This document shows positions 34,507 to 43,437 of a DNA stretch of 64,000 nucleotides, piece by piece (position 1 is the first letter of the stretch; each line of letters starts with the position of its first letter). A model generated the notes under the pieces. It worked only from the letters and a program-made list of their open reading frames with translations, ran no database searches and was not told the DNA's origin. The stretch is from contig SZYB01000002.1 in assembly GCA_030263285.1 (NCBI GenBank), forward strand, positions 457,791 to 521,790. Direction: 5' to 3'. The position numbers were made by a program, and so were the translations under genes. The stretch is from Bergeyella sp. GTDB lineage: Bacteria > Bacteroidota > Bacteroidia > Flavobacteriales > Weeksellaceae.

Positions 34507-34920
34507 ATGAATGGCAGAGAGAAAGCGGAGTTTATTCTTAAGAGAGATCGTTTTGCCTCTTGGCTGGGTATAAAAATAATAAAGGCAGGGGAGGGGTATT
34601 GTCTTCTGGAGATGCCCGTACGGACGGAGTTACTCAACGCCATAAACATTCTCCATGGGGGCGTTGTCTTCAGTCTTGCCGATACGGCGCTGGCATTTTC
34701 CGTAAACAGTCGATCGCATCAGTATGTTTCACTTGGCTGCCAGATTCACTATCATAAAAAAAGTAGGAACGGAGATCTGCTTTTTGCCGAAAGTAATTTG
34801 GTGTCAGAAAATAAAAAAATTGCACTTTATGATGTCAGGATAAAAAACAGGGAAGGCGATACCATAGCAGATTTCCGGGGTACGGTCTACAAACTTTTTA
34901 ACAAGGGAAAAGGAGAATAA
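34507..34920 (+). CDS. Hotdog-fold thioesterase, PaaI-like
   Basis: 137 residues. 'LNAINILHGGVVFSLADTALAFSVNS' is the hotdog helix with the catalytic HGG...D pattern, followed by strands 'YVSLGCQIHYHKKSRNGDLLFAES' and 'ADFRGTVYKLF'. PaaI hydrolyses stalled phenylacetyl-CoA-type intermediates. It lies 17 bp after the PaaG-like gene, so the two likely form one operon. Confidence 0.87.
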   Translation: MNGREKAEFILKRDRFASWLGIKIIKAGEGYCLLEMPVRTELLNAINILHGGVVFSLADTALAFSVNSRSHQYVSLGCQIHYHKKSRNGDLLFAESNLVSENKKIALYDVRIKNREGDTIADFRGTVYKLFNKGKGE

Positions 34921-34942
34921 CTTAAGAGAAAGTATTTTTAAT

Positions 34943-35548
34943 TTAATGGATTTTTATGTCTATTATTTTTTCCTTTTCGATGTATCCTTTGAGGATATCT
35001 CTTTCAGAGACTTTGCCCACCCCTTTAGGGGTTCCCGTGAAGAGAAGGTCTCCGGTTTTCAGGGTAAAATACTGGGAAACAAATGCAATGATTTCCTCAA
35101 AACTAAAAATCATATCCCTAGTATTTCCTTTCTGTACAGTTTTTTCGGAGAGTTCAAGAGAAAAGTTGAGGGCTTTTAGATTAAAATTTTCTTTGGAAAA
35201 AAAACTTCCTACCCCCGCAGCGCCGTCAAAACCCTTGGAAAGTTCCCACGGCAATCCTTTGGACTTGAGATGATCCTGAAGATCTCTGGCAGTAAAATCT
35301 ATTCCCAGAGAAATTTCTTCAAAATGCTTTGAAGCATTTTCTTTTAGGATATATTTTCCACCCTTGGAAATTTTAATGACGATTTCCAGCTCGTAGTGTA
35401 TGTTCTTAGAAAATTCGGGGATATAAAAATCTCTTCCTTTCAGAAGCGCCGTTTCGGGTTTTAAGAATATCACGGGACTCTCGGGAATTTCGTTTCCCAG
35501 TTCTTGTGCGTGTTCTTTGTAATTTCTCCCGATGCAGATGATTTTCAT
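34943..35548 (-). CDS. Fumarylacetoacetate hydrolase family protein
   Basis: 201 residues from MKIICIGRNYKEHAQELG; the longer frame upstream is discarded because it overlaps the exonuclease. 'PVIFLKPETALL', 'HYELEIVIKISK' (metal-binding E-x-E), 'GIDFTARDLQ' and 'LLFTGTPKGVGKV' are the FAH domain signatures. Relatives are acylpyruvate hydrolases and oxaloacetate decarboxylases (FAHD1). Substrate unknown. It begins 34 bp after the exonuclease stop on the same strand. Confidence 0.92.
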   Translation of the reverse strand: MKIICIGRNYKEHAQELGNEIPESPVIFLKPETALLKGRDFYIPEFSKNIHYELEIVIKISKGGKYILKENASKHFEEISLGIDFTARDLQDHLKSKGLPWELSKGFDGAAGVGSFFSKENFNLKALNFSLELSEKTVQKGNTRDMIFSFEEIIAFVSQYFTLKTGDLLFTGTPKGVGKVSERDILKGYIEKEKIIDIKIH

Positions 35549-35582
35549 GTGGTGATTATTTAAGAGAATATTTGGCTCTAGT

Positions 35583-36347
35583 TTAAAATTTGGATTTGAG
35601 TTGTATGGCAGTGAAAATTTTTTTTGTATAGAGGGGGAAGTCTCCGCTTTGGAGCCATCCGTAGTACCCCACATCTTTTAAGAAGACCTCTTTTATTTTT
35701 TGCCCTTTGTATTTCCCGAAAGCAAAAATCTCATCACCCTCTTTGTCCAAAGATATAAAACCAGCGAGGTCTGCAAACTTATTGTGATAAGAAAATTCAC
35801 TAAGTCCGGCGATGTCTTTGGGTAAGTCTTTGTAATGGGCGACTTGGGCATCCAGTACTTCAAAGGTGGCCCGCACATCGGCCTCGGCCGAATGGGCATT
35901 TTCCAGTGTTTTTCCGCAATAAAACCGGTAGGCTGCCGAGAGGTTTCTAGGCTCCATCTTATGGAAAATAGTTTGCGCATCCACAAGGCGGAACTTACTA
36001 AGATCAAAATCCAAGCCTGCTCTCAGAAGTTCTTCTGCCAAGAGAGGCACGTCAAATCTATTGGAGTTAAATCCTGCCAGATCACTTCCGGAAATAACGC
36101 CTAAAATTTTGGGCGCTATTTTCTTAAATGTGGGCGCGTCTTTTACTTTTTCATCGGTGATTCCGTGAAGTTTGGTTGTTTCTTCGGGGATAGGTACTTC
36201 CGGGTTGATGAGCCAAGTGAAGGTTTCTTTGCGTCCATCTGTTGCTACCTTAAGTATACAGATTTCTACAATTCTGTCTTTACCTATGCGGGTACCTGTA
36301 GTTTCTAGATCAAAGATGCACAGGGGTTTGTGTAAGATAAGATTCAC
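35583..36347 (-). CDS. DnaQ-like 3'-5' exonuclease
   Basis: 254 residues from GTG at 36347 ('VNLILHKPLCIFDLETTG'). An ATG 20 codons upstream would overlap the pssA end by 53 nt. Exo I 'FDLETTG' (DxE), 'HGITDEKV', Exo II 'NSNRFDVPLLAEEL' and Exo III 'HSAEADVRAT' (HxxxxD) are intact, so it should be an active DEDDh exonuclease. A C-terminal module 'FAFGKYKGQKIKEVFLKDVGYYGWL' (about 205-230) is a DUF3820-type tail common in this Bacteroidota family. Repair or RNA turnover roles are both possible. Confidence 0.9.
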   Translation of the reverse strand: MNLILHKPLCIFDLETTGTRIGKDRIVEICILKVATDGRKETFTWLINPEVPIPEETTKLHGITDEKVKDAPTFKKIAPKILGVISGSDLAGFNSNRFDVPLLAEELLRAGLDFDLSKFRLVDAQTIFHKMEPRNLSAAYRFYCGKTLENAHSAEADVRATFEVLDAQVAHYKDLPKDIAGLSEFSYHNKFADLAGFISLDKEGDEIFAFGKYKGQKIKEVFLKDVGYYGWLQSGDFPLYTKKIFTAIQLKSKF

Positions 36348-36354
36348 GTAAGAA

Positions 36355-37086
36355 TTAGTTAAGTTTTCCTTGTAAAGAAAGTGAAAGCAATATATAGAAT
36401 ATAACAACGAGGGGAATTCCTATTACCCCCAGCAGGATCAAAATAAGCAGAGACCCTGAAAGAAGGATAATTTTGGGAATATTATCTTTCCATTTTTTTG
36501 ATTTTGATTTCAGTGCCATCATCTTGACGCGAGAAATAAGAAGCCATGACAGGAAAGCCATACCCAACAAAAGTAGCGTTTTATTTTCTAGAAGGAATGA
36601 ATAGGCTCCGTATTTTTGGTAGGCATAGAAGAACCCAAAGACCATGAGTGTACAGGACGGCGTATTGAGTCCCTTAAAATAAAATTTTTGTTCTTCATCA
36701 AGGTTGAATAGGGCTAACCTAAGGGCTGAAAAAACAGTGAGCAAAAAACCGAAGTATTGAATGGGAAAAGGAAAATTAATTCCAAAAAAAACAGAATCAA
36801 AGGGCTCTAAAGCTTTGTAAAAAACAAGACCGGGCAAAAAACCAAAACTGATCATGTCGGCTAAAGAATCCAGTTCGGCTCCCAGGTTTGAATTTGAGTG
36901 GAGGGCTCTTGCTATAAATCCGTCCAAAAAGTCGAAAATAAGAGAAAGAGTAAGAAAAATCCCCACGGCGCGATAATCTCCCAAGATTATCTGTACACAA
37001 GCGATACTTCCGGAGACCAGATTGCCTAAAGTAAAGACGTGAGCCACATTGTTTTTTATAAAAGCCAAAAAAGGAAATTTTTGCAT
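36355..37086 (-). CDS. pssA: CDP-diacylglycerol--serine O-phosphatidyltransferase
   Basis: 243 residues with about 6-7 membrane helices. The CDP-alcohol phosphotransferase motif DG-x2-AR-x8-G-x3-D-x3-D is exact ('DGFIARALHSNSNLGAELD' plus SLAD, about 52-74). It makes phosphatidylserine, precursor of phosphatidylethanolamine, in the inner membrane. The exonuclease gene follows after 7 bp (GTG start), so they are probably cotranscribed. Confidence 0.92.
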   Translation of the reverse strand: MQKFPFLAFIKNNVAHVFTLGNLVSGSIACVQIILGDYRAVGIFLTLSLIFDFLDGFIARALHSNSNLGAELDSLADMISFGFLPGLVFYKALEPFDSVFFGINFPFPIQYFGFLLTVFSALRLALFNLDEEQKFYFKGLNTPSCTLMVFGFFYAYQKYGAYSFLLENKTLLLLGMAFLSWLLISRVKMMALKSKSKKWKDNIPKIILLSGSLLILILLGVIGIPLVVIFYILLSLSLQGKLN

Positions 37087-37271
37087 TGCATAAACTAACC
37101 GCCCCCAAAGATAATGAATAAAGATGAAGAAGTAAATCCCAGAGTTCAGAATAGCCGGTCTGGGATGCTTGTGATTATTTCACTATATTTGGCCTTGGGA
37201 AATATCGTATGAGGGTCATGCATTACAGATTTCTCAGTGAGTCGGTCACAAGATTAAAAAAATAGATATCC

Positions 37272-37700
37272 ATGAAAAAAAATGTGATGTTGACATTTTT
37301 GTTTGTCATGTTTTGTGGTTTTGCTTCTGCTCAGATTGTGGGTAAGTGGAAGACCGTAGATGACGAAACGGGGCAGGCAAAGTCTATTGTGGAGATATAC
37401 AAAAAGTCTGACGGGAAGTATTATGGGAAGATTACAGAGCTTCTCGTAAAACCGAAGAATAAGGAGTGTGTAAAGTGTGTTGATGACCGAAAAAACAGTC
37501 CCATTGTGGGTATGGAAATCATTCGCGGGTTAAAAAAGGAAGGGGATGAATACTCTCAAGGTACCATACTCAATCCCAAGAACGGAAAAATATACAGGTG
37601 TACGATAAAAAGAGAGTCTGGAAATAGGCTGAGGGTAAGGGGGTTTATAGGGGTGTCTCTTTTAGGGAAAACCCAAATATGGGAAGAGGTTAAACAATAA
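37272..37700 (+). CDS. Secreted DUF2147 family protein
   Basis: 142 residues with signal peptide MKKNVMLTFLFVMFCGFASAQ (1-21). 'IVGKWKTVDDETGQAKSIVEIYKK', 'CVDDRKNSPIVGMEIIRGLKK' and 'YRCTIKRESGNRLRVRGFIGVSLLGKTQIWE' are the DUF2147 blocks, a lipocalin-like beta-barrel. Periplasmic or outer-membrane associated; function not known. Monocistronic between pssA and pdhB. Confidence 0.9.
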   Translation: MKKNVMLTFLFVMFCGFASAQIVGKWKTVDDETGQAKSIVEIYKKSDGKYYGKITELLVKPKNKECVKCVDDRKNSPIVGMEIIRGLKKEGDEYSQGTILNPKNGKIYRCTIKRESGNRLRVRGFIGVSLLGKTQIWEEVKQ

Positions 37701-37843
37701 AACTTCCATACGGAAAGGGGAAGAGAGATCTGTACACTGAACAAGTGGGTGCATGGCGCTGTATTTTTGTGTTATTTTTTCTGCAGTCGTCAGTGTTTTG
37801 TCCAAAATTTTTTACTTTCGTGACTCAAATTTTAAAAATTATT

Positions 37844-38827
37844 ATGGCAGAATATACTTTTAGGGAGGTAATCGCTCAGGCAATGAGCGAGGAGATGCGT
37901 AAGGATGAATCTATCTATCTTATGGGAGAAGAAGTGGCAGAGTATAACGGAGCATATAAAGCATCCAAAGGGATGCTGGAGGAGTTTGGTGCCAAAAGGG
38001 TGATAGATACCCCTATTTCAGAGTTGGGATTTACTGGGATATCGGTGGGGGCTGCCATGAACGGGAACAGACCTATTGTAGAGTTTATGACCTTTAATTT
38101 CGCATTGGTGGGGATAGATCAAATCATTAACAACGCAGCAAAGATTCGTCAGATGAGTGGCGGACAATGGAGCTGCCCTATAGTTTTCAGAGGGCCTACG
38201 GGATCGGCGGGTCAGTTGGGGGCTACCCACTCTCAGGCTTTTGAAAATTGGTATGCAAATTGCCCGGGGCTTAAGGTAGTAGTACCTTCTAATCCTTATG
38301 ACGCAAAGGGTTTGCTGAAAACCGCCATTCAGGATAACGATCCCGTAATCTTTATGGAGTCTGAACAAATGTATGGCGACAAAATGGAGATTCCGGAAGA
38401 GGAATATTACCTTCCTATCGGGAAAGCGGATACAAAAAAAGAAGGGACGGATGTGACGCTGGTTTCTTTTGGGAAAATCATGAAAGTGGGTTTGCAGGCG
38501 GCTTTGGATCTGGAAAATGAAAATATTTCCGTAGAGCTTATAGATTTGAGAACTGTGCGTCCCCTTGATTATGATGCGGTAGTCAGTTCTGTAAAAAAAA
38601 CGAACAGACTCGTAATTTTAGAGGAAGCTTGGCCCCTTGCTTCTGTATCCGCAGAAATTGCGTATATGGTTCAGCAAAAAGCCTTTGATTACTTGGATGC
38701 TCCTATAAAGAGAATTACGACGCCGGATGCTCCTTCCCCCTATTCTTCTGCTTTGTTTTCTGAGTGGTTTCCCAAAGTAGAGACCGTAAAGGAGGAGATA
38801 AAGAGAGTCTTGTATATCAAGGCTTGA
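37844..38827 (+). CDS. pdhB: Pyruvate dehydrogenase E1 component, beta subunit
   Basis: 327 residues from MAEYTFREVIAQAMSEEM; a frame 33 codons longer upstream is rejected. The transketolase-like pyrimidine domain ('GEEVAEYNGAYKASKGM', 'DTPISELGFTGISVGAA') and C-terminal domain ('LGATHSQAFENWYANCPGLKVVVPSNPYDAKGLL') are complete. It forms alpha2beta2 E1 with PdhA and thiamine diphosphate to feed the dehydrogenase complex. pdhA and the E2 gene are not adjacent. A strong terminator follows. Confidence 0.94.
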   Translation: MAEYTFREVIAQAMSEEMRKDESIYLMGEEVAEYNGAYKASKGMLEEFGAKRVIDTPISELGFTGISVGAAMNGNRPIVEFMTFNFALVGIDQIINNAAKIRQMSGGQWSCPIVFRGPTGSAGQLGATHSQAFENWYANCPGLKVVVPSNPYDAKGLLKTAIQDNDPVIFMESEQMYGDKMEIPEEEYYLPIGKADTKKEGTDVTLVSFGKIMKVGLQAALDLENENISVELIDLRTVRPLDYDAVVSSVKKTNRLVILEEAWPLASVSAEIAYMVQQKAFDYLDAPIKRITTPDAPSPYSSALFSEWFPKVETVKEEIKRVLYIKA

Positions 38828-38852
38828 TAATTTTTTAATGGAAATTTTTGTA

Positions 38853-38880
38853 AAAAGCCTACTAAATAGGCTTTTTTTGT
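38853..38880 (+). terminator. Intrinsic terminator of pdhB
   Basis: AAAAGCCT (38853-38860) and AGGCTTTT (38867 onward) form a perfect stem around ACTAAAT, running into a T-tract. Confidence 0.85.
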
Positions 38881-38993
38881 CAAAGAAACAAAGTTTATCG
38901 GTTACGTGGGATTTTATAAATTAGCGAGGCGGTTGCAGTTCCTTCGGATAGCGGTAGGAGGCTTTATAAGAAGCAAAATATAGCGATTATACA

Positions 38994-40970
38994 ATGGGTA
39001 CAAAACACGTTTTCGATACAAAAAAAGTCACATTTTTAGGGTTGCTGGTTTCCATGGGGATTGTATTTGGGGATATAGGAACCTCCCCGCTTTATGTGAT
39101 GAAAGCCATCGCAAAGGCTAGGGGGAACGGGGCTTTGATGCCGTTGGATGAGTATATAGAAGGAGGTTTGTCTTGTATTATTTGGACTCTTACCCTGCAG
39201 ACAACAATAAAATATGTGATTATTGCCTTAAGGGCAGATAACAAAGGGGAGGGGGGAATTTTGGCGTTATATTCACTGGTAAGAAAGCTTAGAAAAAAAT
39301 GGTTATATGTGATCGCCATCATTGGTGCGGCAGCCCTGGTAGCGGATGGCGTGATTACGCCTTCTCTTACCGTAATGTCTGCTATAGAGGGTCTTAAGAT
39401 TTTTAATCCTCAGACTCCCGTAGTGCTGTACACCTGTATAGTGCTTTTTGTTCTGTTTTTTGTACAGCAATTTGGTACAAGTGAAATAGGAAAGTATTTT
39501 GGGCCGATCATGGTCATTTGGTTTTTGACGTTGGGGATATTTGGAGGGTATCATATTACCGATCGTGTGGAGATTTTGAATGCTTTCAATCCCACGAAGG
39601 CCTATCAACTTATAAAAAATTCTCCCAGTGCTCTTATGATTATGGGGGCTGTTTTTTTGTGTACTACAGGAGCGGAATCTCTGTATTCTGATCTTGGGCA
39701 TTGTGGCAAAAAAAACATACAGGTAAGCTGGATTTTTGTAAAAATCATGCTCATCCTAAATTATCTCGGGCAAGGAGCTTGGCTTCTTACTCATCGTGAA
39801 GAAGTGTACACGCTCGGGGTCAATCCCTTCTTTGGTATTCTGCCTCAATGGGCGATGTTGCCGGGGGTTTTTTTGGCTACTTTGGCGGCAGTTATAGCGA
39901 GTCAGGCGGTTATCACGGGGGCTTTTACGATGTTTTCGGAGGCGATGTCTATCGCTTTCTGGCCTACACAGCTCATTGAGTATCCCAGCGGAATAAAAGG
40001 ACAAATGTATATTCCTAAGATCAATTGGGGACTTATGGTAATGTGCTTTATAGTAGTGCTTTACTTTAGAAAATCAGAAAATTTGGAGGCGGCGTATGGA
40101 CTCACCATTACCATTGCCATGCTTATGACCACTTTACTTCTCCTGTTTTGGCTTGCGATCAGTAGGGTAAAGCCTGTTTTCATTTGTTTATTTGCACTTG
40201 TTTATTTACTGATCGAACTGAGTTTTTTTTATGCAAATCTGATCAAGTTTTATGAGGGGGGATGGTTTACCATTTTACTGGCAGGCTTCATTGGGATATG
40301 TATGTACGCATGGTATAACGGCAGACGAATAAAAGCAAAGTTTTTGAAATTCGTAAAGATAGAGAAGTATGTGCCTATCATAAAGGATATGAAGTTGGAC
40401 ACTACGATCCCGAAATATGCCACCAATTTGGTTTTTCTAAGTAAAGCCGAGAGAGATGATGAGATAGAGGCGAAGATTATTTATTCCATTATCAGAAAGC
40501 AGCCCAAAAGAGCCGATCATTATTTCATTCTTAATATTCATAATCAGGAGGATCCTTATACTTTCAAGTATTATGTAGATGAGATTATGCCGGGTACTAT
40601 TTTCAAGGTCAATTTTCTTCTGGGCTTTAAGATCAATAGAAGGATCAACGATTATTTTAATCAAGTACTTAAAGACCTTATGGAGCAGGGAGTGATTCCT
40701 TCCAGAAGCGGATATCTCTCTCTTAGGGAACACGATGTTCCACCGGATCTAAGATATGTAATTATAGACAACACTTACATTAACGAAAATTTACTCACAT
40801 TTAGGGAGAAGCTTATTCTAAAAGTATATGGCTTTGTAAGATATATAGGGAGAGATGACTTTAAGGCATGGGGAGTGATGCCTCATAATGTGGTGGTAGA
40901 ATCGACTCCGCTGCTGGACAGAGATCCCCCTGTGCGTAGGCTGGAACAGATTGAGAAAAAAAATGGGTAA
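38994..40970 (+). CDS. kup: Kup family potassium transporter
   Basis: 658 residues. The KUP signature 'GIVFGDIGTSPLYVMKAI' (about 21-38) is exact. About 12 membrane helices follow ('ALVADGVITPSLTVMSAIEGL', 'EIGKYFGPIMVIWFLTLGI', 'VIASQAVITGAFTMFSEA'), then a cytosolic C-terminal domain of about 200 residues. It imports K+ with protons. Its 3' end precedes the Fur-like gene by 28 bp. Confidence 0.96.
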   Translation: MGTKHVFDTKKVTFLGLLVSMGIVFGDIGTSPLYVMKAIAKARGNGALMPLDEYIEGGLSCIIWTLTLQTTIKYVIIALRADNKGEGGILALYSLVRKLRKKWLYVIAIIGAAALVADGVITPSLTVMSAIEGLKIFNPQTPVVLYTCIVLFVLFFVQQFGTSEIGKYFGPIMVIWFLTLGIFGGYHITDRVEILNAFNPTKAYQLIKNSPSALMIMGAVFLCTTGAESLYSDLGHCGKKNIQVSWIFVKIMLILNYLGQGAWLLTHREEVYTLGVNPFFGILPQWAMLPGVFLATLAAVIASQAVITGAFTMFSEAMSIAFWPTQLIEYPSGIKGQMYIPKINWGLMVMCFIVVLYFRKSENLEAAYGLTITIAMLMTTLLLLFWLAISRVKPVFICLFALVYLLIELSFFYANLIKFYEGGWFTILLAGFIGICMYAWYNGRRIKAKFLKFVKIEKYVPIIKDMKLDTTIPKYATNLVFLSKAERDDEIEAKIIYSIIRKQPKRADHYFILNIHNQEDPYTFKYYVDEIMPGTIFKVNFLLGFKINRRINDYFNQVLKDLMEQGVIPSRSGYLSLREHDVPPDLRYVIIDNTYINENLLTFREKLILKVYGFVRYIGRDDFKAWGVMPHNVVVESTPLLDRDPPVRRLEQIEKKNG

Positions 40971-40998
40971 ATTTGCAAGCAGGATAAAAAACCTCCCT

Positions 40999-41475
40999 AT
41001 GCAGACGAAACTAAAGGAGACGCAGTTGAGTATTATAAAGGAAGTACTCAGGCAATATTTACAGAAAAAAAAGTTCAGAAACACCCCTGAGAGATATACT
41101 ATTCTGGAGGAGATATATGCCATGGATAGGCATTTTAATGTGGATGATCTCTACATTATCATGATGGAGAAGAAGTATCATGTGTCAAAGGCTACTATCT
41201 ATAACACCATAGAAATTTTTCTTGATGCGGGACTCATCAGGAAGCATCAGTTTGGGGAGAAGACACAGATTACCTCCTCTTATGAGAAGTCCTACTTCGA
41301 TAAGCAGCATGATCATGTCATTGTCTACAAAAAAGGTTCCGAAAAAGAAATTTCGGAGATTATTGAATTCTGTGATCCCAGAATCCAAGGGATAAAAGAG
41401 GCAATAGAGAAGGCATTTGGCCTGGATATAGAGTCTCACTCTCTGTATTTTTATGGTACGAAGAGAGACGCATGA
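40999..41475 (+). CDS. Fur-family transcriptional regulator
   Basis: 158 residues from MQTKLKETQLSIIKEVL; an ATG 16 codons earlier overlaps kup. The winged helix 'FRNTPERYTILEEIYAMDRHFNVDDLYIIMMEKKYHVSKATIYNTIEIFLDAGLI' is standard. The dimerisation domain keeps 'HDHVIVYKKG' but lacks the CxxC structural zinc motif that usually follows, so the metal content is atypical. Fur, PerR and Zur cannot be separated. Its stop overlaps the OstA gene start (ATGA), linking it to envelope biogenesis. Confidence 0.9.
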   Translation: MQTKLKETQLSIIKEVLRQYLQKKKFRNTPERYTILEEIYAMDRHFNVDDLYIIMMEKKYHVSKATIYNTIEIFLDAGLIRKHQFGEKTQITSSYEKSYFDKQHDHVIVYKKGSEKEISEIIEFCDPRIQGIKEAIEKAFGLDIESHSLYFYGTKRDA

Positions 41476-43229
41476 GCAGGTTGTATTTTTTATTTTTTAT
41501 TTTTTCCCTTTCCTTGACTCATTCTCAGAATAAGAGAAATATTCGGTATAGTCCTTTGGTAAAGGATTCTTTTTTTTTAAGGTCAGTACCGCAAAGCCGT
41601 AAAAACAAGATTGAGAAGATAGAGCTTCTCTATTCGGATGTTTATGGAGTGGAAAAGGATAAATATAACGGGAATCCTTTTTTTCGGGGGAATGCTACAT
41701 TTTCTCACAAAGGTTCTTTGCTCACTGCAGATGTGGTGGTGCTGTACAGTAAAGAAAATTTTGTAAAAGCTTATGGTGGTGTAATGCTTAAAAACTCAGA
41801 TGGTTCAGTGATTACTTCACAAGAGATGGAGTATGATGGGAATACCGAGAGAGGCATTGCCAGGAAAAATGTTCGGTTGAGAGATAACCAGCAAACCATA
41901 GAGACGGAGGCACTTTATTATGACCGGTGGGCGAGTAGGGCATATTTTGATTCCGGAGGAATCATATGGGCAGAGGACAAAAAGATGACTACTCGGTCTG
42001 CGGTTTATCATCTTGCCGAAAAGATTATTGATTTTTCCGGAGATGTAAGGATAGAAAGCCCGGACTATAGTCTCAAAGGAACGAACCTAAGACAAAATCA
42101 GAATACGAACGTGGCATTTTTTTGGGGACCTACCACTATCGTCAACAAAAAAAATCCTACAAATACGCTTTATACAGAAGAGGGGACTTTTGATGACAAT
42201 GCCCAGGAGGCATATTTGAATTTTAATTCTATTATTCGTTACAGAAACAAGACGTTGAGGGGAGACCGGATGTACTATAATCAGCTTACAGGCTATGGTA
42301 CGGCAAAAGGAAATGTGAGACTAGAGGATCCTGAAGAAAAAAGATATGTAATGGGGGGATATGGTGAGATTTTTGAGAAAAAAGATTCCACCGTAATTAC
42401 AGAAAAACCTTATGCCGTAAAGATTTTCGCCAAGGATTCGGTTTATTTTTCTGCACAGAAGTTCATTGCTTTCCAGAGGATAGATAGCACAGATAAGGAA
42501 AAAAAGAAGACCTTCCTAAGAGCTTATAAAAAAGCGAGGCTTTATAAAAGTGACATGCAGGCGAGAGCAGATTCTCTGAGTTTTAATGAGACGGATGGTA
42601 CTGTACAGCTTGAGGGAAAACCTATACTCTGGAATTACGACAGACAAGTGAGTGGAGACTCAGTCAGGATTTTTCTCAATGCGGAGAAAGAGCGTATAGA
42701 CTCTTTGTATGTGTTGGGGCATGCTTTTGCGATAAGCAAATCGGATTCGCTCAACCTAAAGGACGAATTTGATCAGGTAAAGGGAAAACAAATGCGGGTA
42801 TATTACAGAGACAACCAAATAAGAGCGGCCAAAGTAATAGGCAATGCAGAGGCTATCATCTATGCAGACGAAAAGAGAGGAAAAAGGCAAAATAAAGAGC
42901 GTATAGGAGTTAATATTTCTTCCTGTGGGATTATAGAGGCTGAATTTGTGGAGAGAAAGGTAGAGGTGATTTCTTGTAACATCGGAGCAAAATCTACGCT
43001 TTACCCTATGAGCAAAATTTCTAAAAACCAACGTTTTTTTTCAGATTTTAATTGGAATACGAAAGATCGCCCAAAGAAATGGAGAGATATTTTTCTTGAT
43101 TCGCCCAACTACGAAGAAAAAGTGTACGAGTCAGATAATTTACTCTACGAGAAGGCCCAAGAAAAATTAGAAAGGGAAAGGAAAAAGAGAGAATCCCAAC
43201 TTCCCAAACGGGCGAAAAGGAGAGAATGA
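41472..43229 (+). CDS. OstA/LptA-like LPS-transport-related protein
   Basis: 585 residues. Signal peptide MSRLYFLFFIFSLSLTHSQ (1-19). OstA-like beta-jellyroll repeats fill the body: 'YNGNPFFRGNATFSHKGSLLTADVVVLYSKENFVKAYGGV', 'KTLRGDRMYYNQLTGYGTAKGNV' and 'ADSLSFNETDGTVQLEGKPILW'. The C-terminus is Lys/Arg/Glu-rich (about 555-585). The family is related to the periplasmic LPS bridge LptA and the LptD N-domain. The 4-nt overlap with the Fur-like gene indicates coupling. Confidence 0.87.
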   Translation: MSRLYFLFFIFSLSLTHSQNKRNIRYSPLVKDSFFLRSVPQSRKNKIEKIELLYSDVYGVEKDKYNGNPFFRGNATFSHKGSLLTADVVVLYSKENFVKAYGGVMLKNSDGSVITSQEMEYDGNTERGIARKNVRLRDNQQTIETEALYYDRWASRAYFDSGGIIWAEDKKMTTRSAVYHLAEKIIDFSGDVRIESPDYSLKGTNLRQNQNTNVAFFWGPTTIVNKKNPTNTLYTEEGTFDDNAQEAYLNFNSIIRYRNKTLRGDRMYYNQLTGYGTAKGNVRLEDPEEKRYVMGGYGEIFEKKDSTVITEKPYAVKIFAKDSVYFSAQKFIAFQRIDSTDKEKKKTFLRAYKKARLYKSDMQARADSLSFNETDGTVQLEGKPILWNYDRQVSGDSVRIFLNAEKERIDSLYVLGHAFAISKSDSLNLKDEFDQVKGKQMRVYYRDNQIRAAKVIGNAEAIIYADEKRGKRQNKERIGVNISSCGIIEAEFVERKVEVISCNIGAKSTLYPMSKISKNQRFFSDFNWNTKDRPKKWRDIFLDSPNYEEKVYESDNLLYEKAQEKLERERKKRESQLPKRAKRRE

Positions 43230-43437
43230 GTGAGAATTGGTTTGAGGGTAGTTTTTTCAAAAAAATATCATAATCGATTTATATTTGGTTTTTTGTAGAA
43301 AAAATGTCTTAAGAACGGGTTTTTAGATGGATAATTATCGGAAAAAATGTCATGTTATGTGCGTTTAGTATACTTATTGCGCCCCTTCTGCAGGTATCGT
43401 AAGCCGAGTTTGCAACAGAATAAAATTAAAGTAATAT

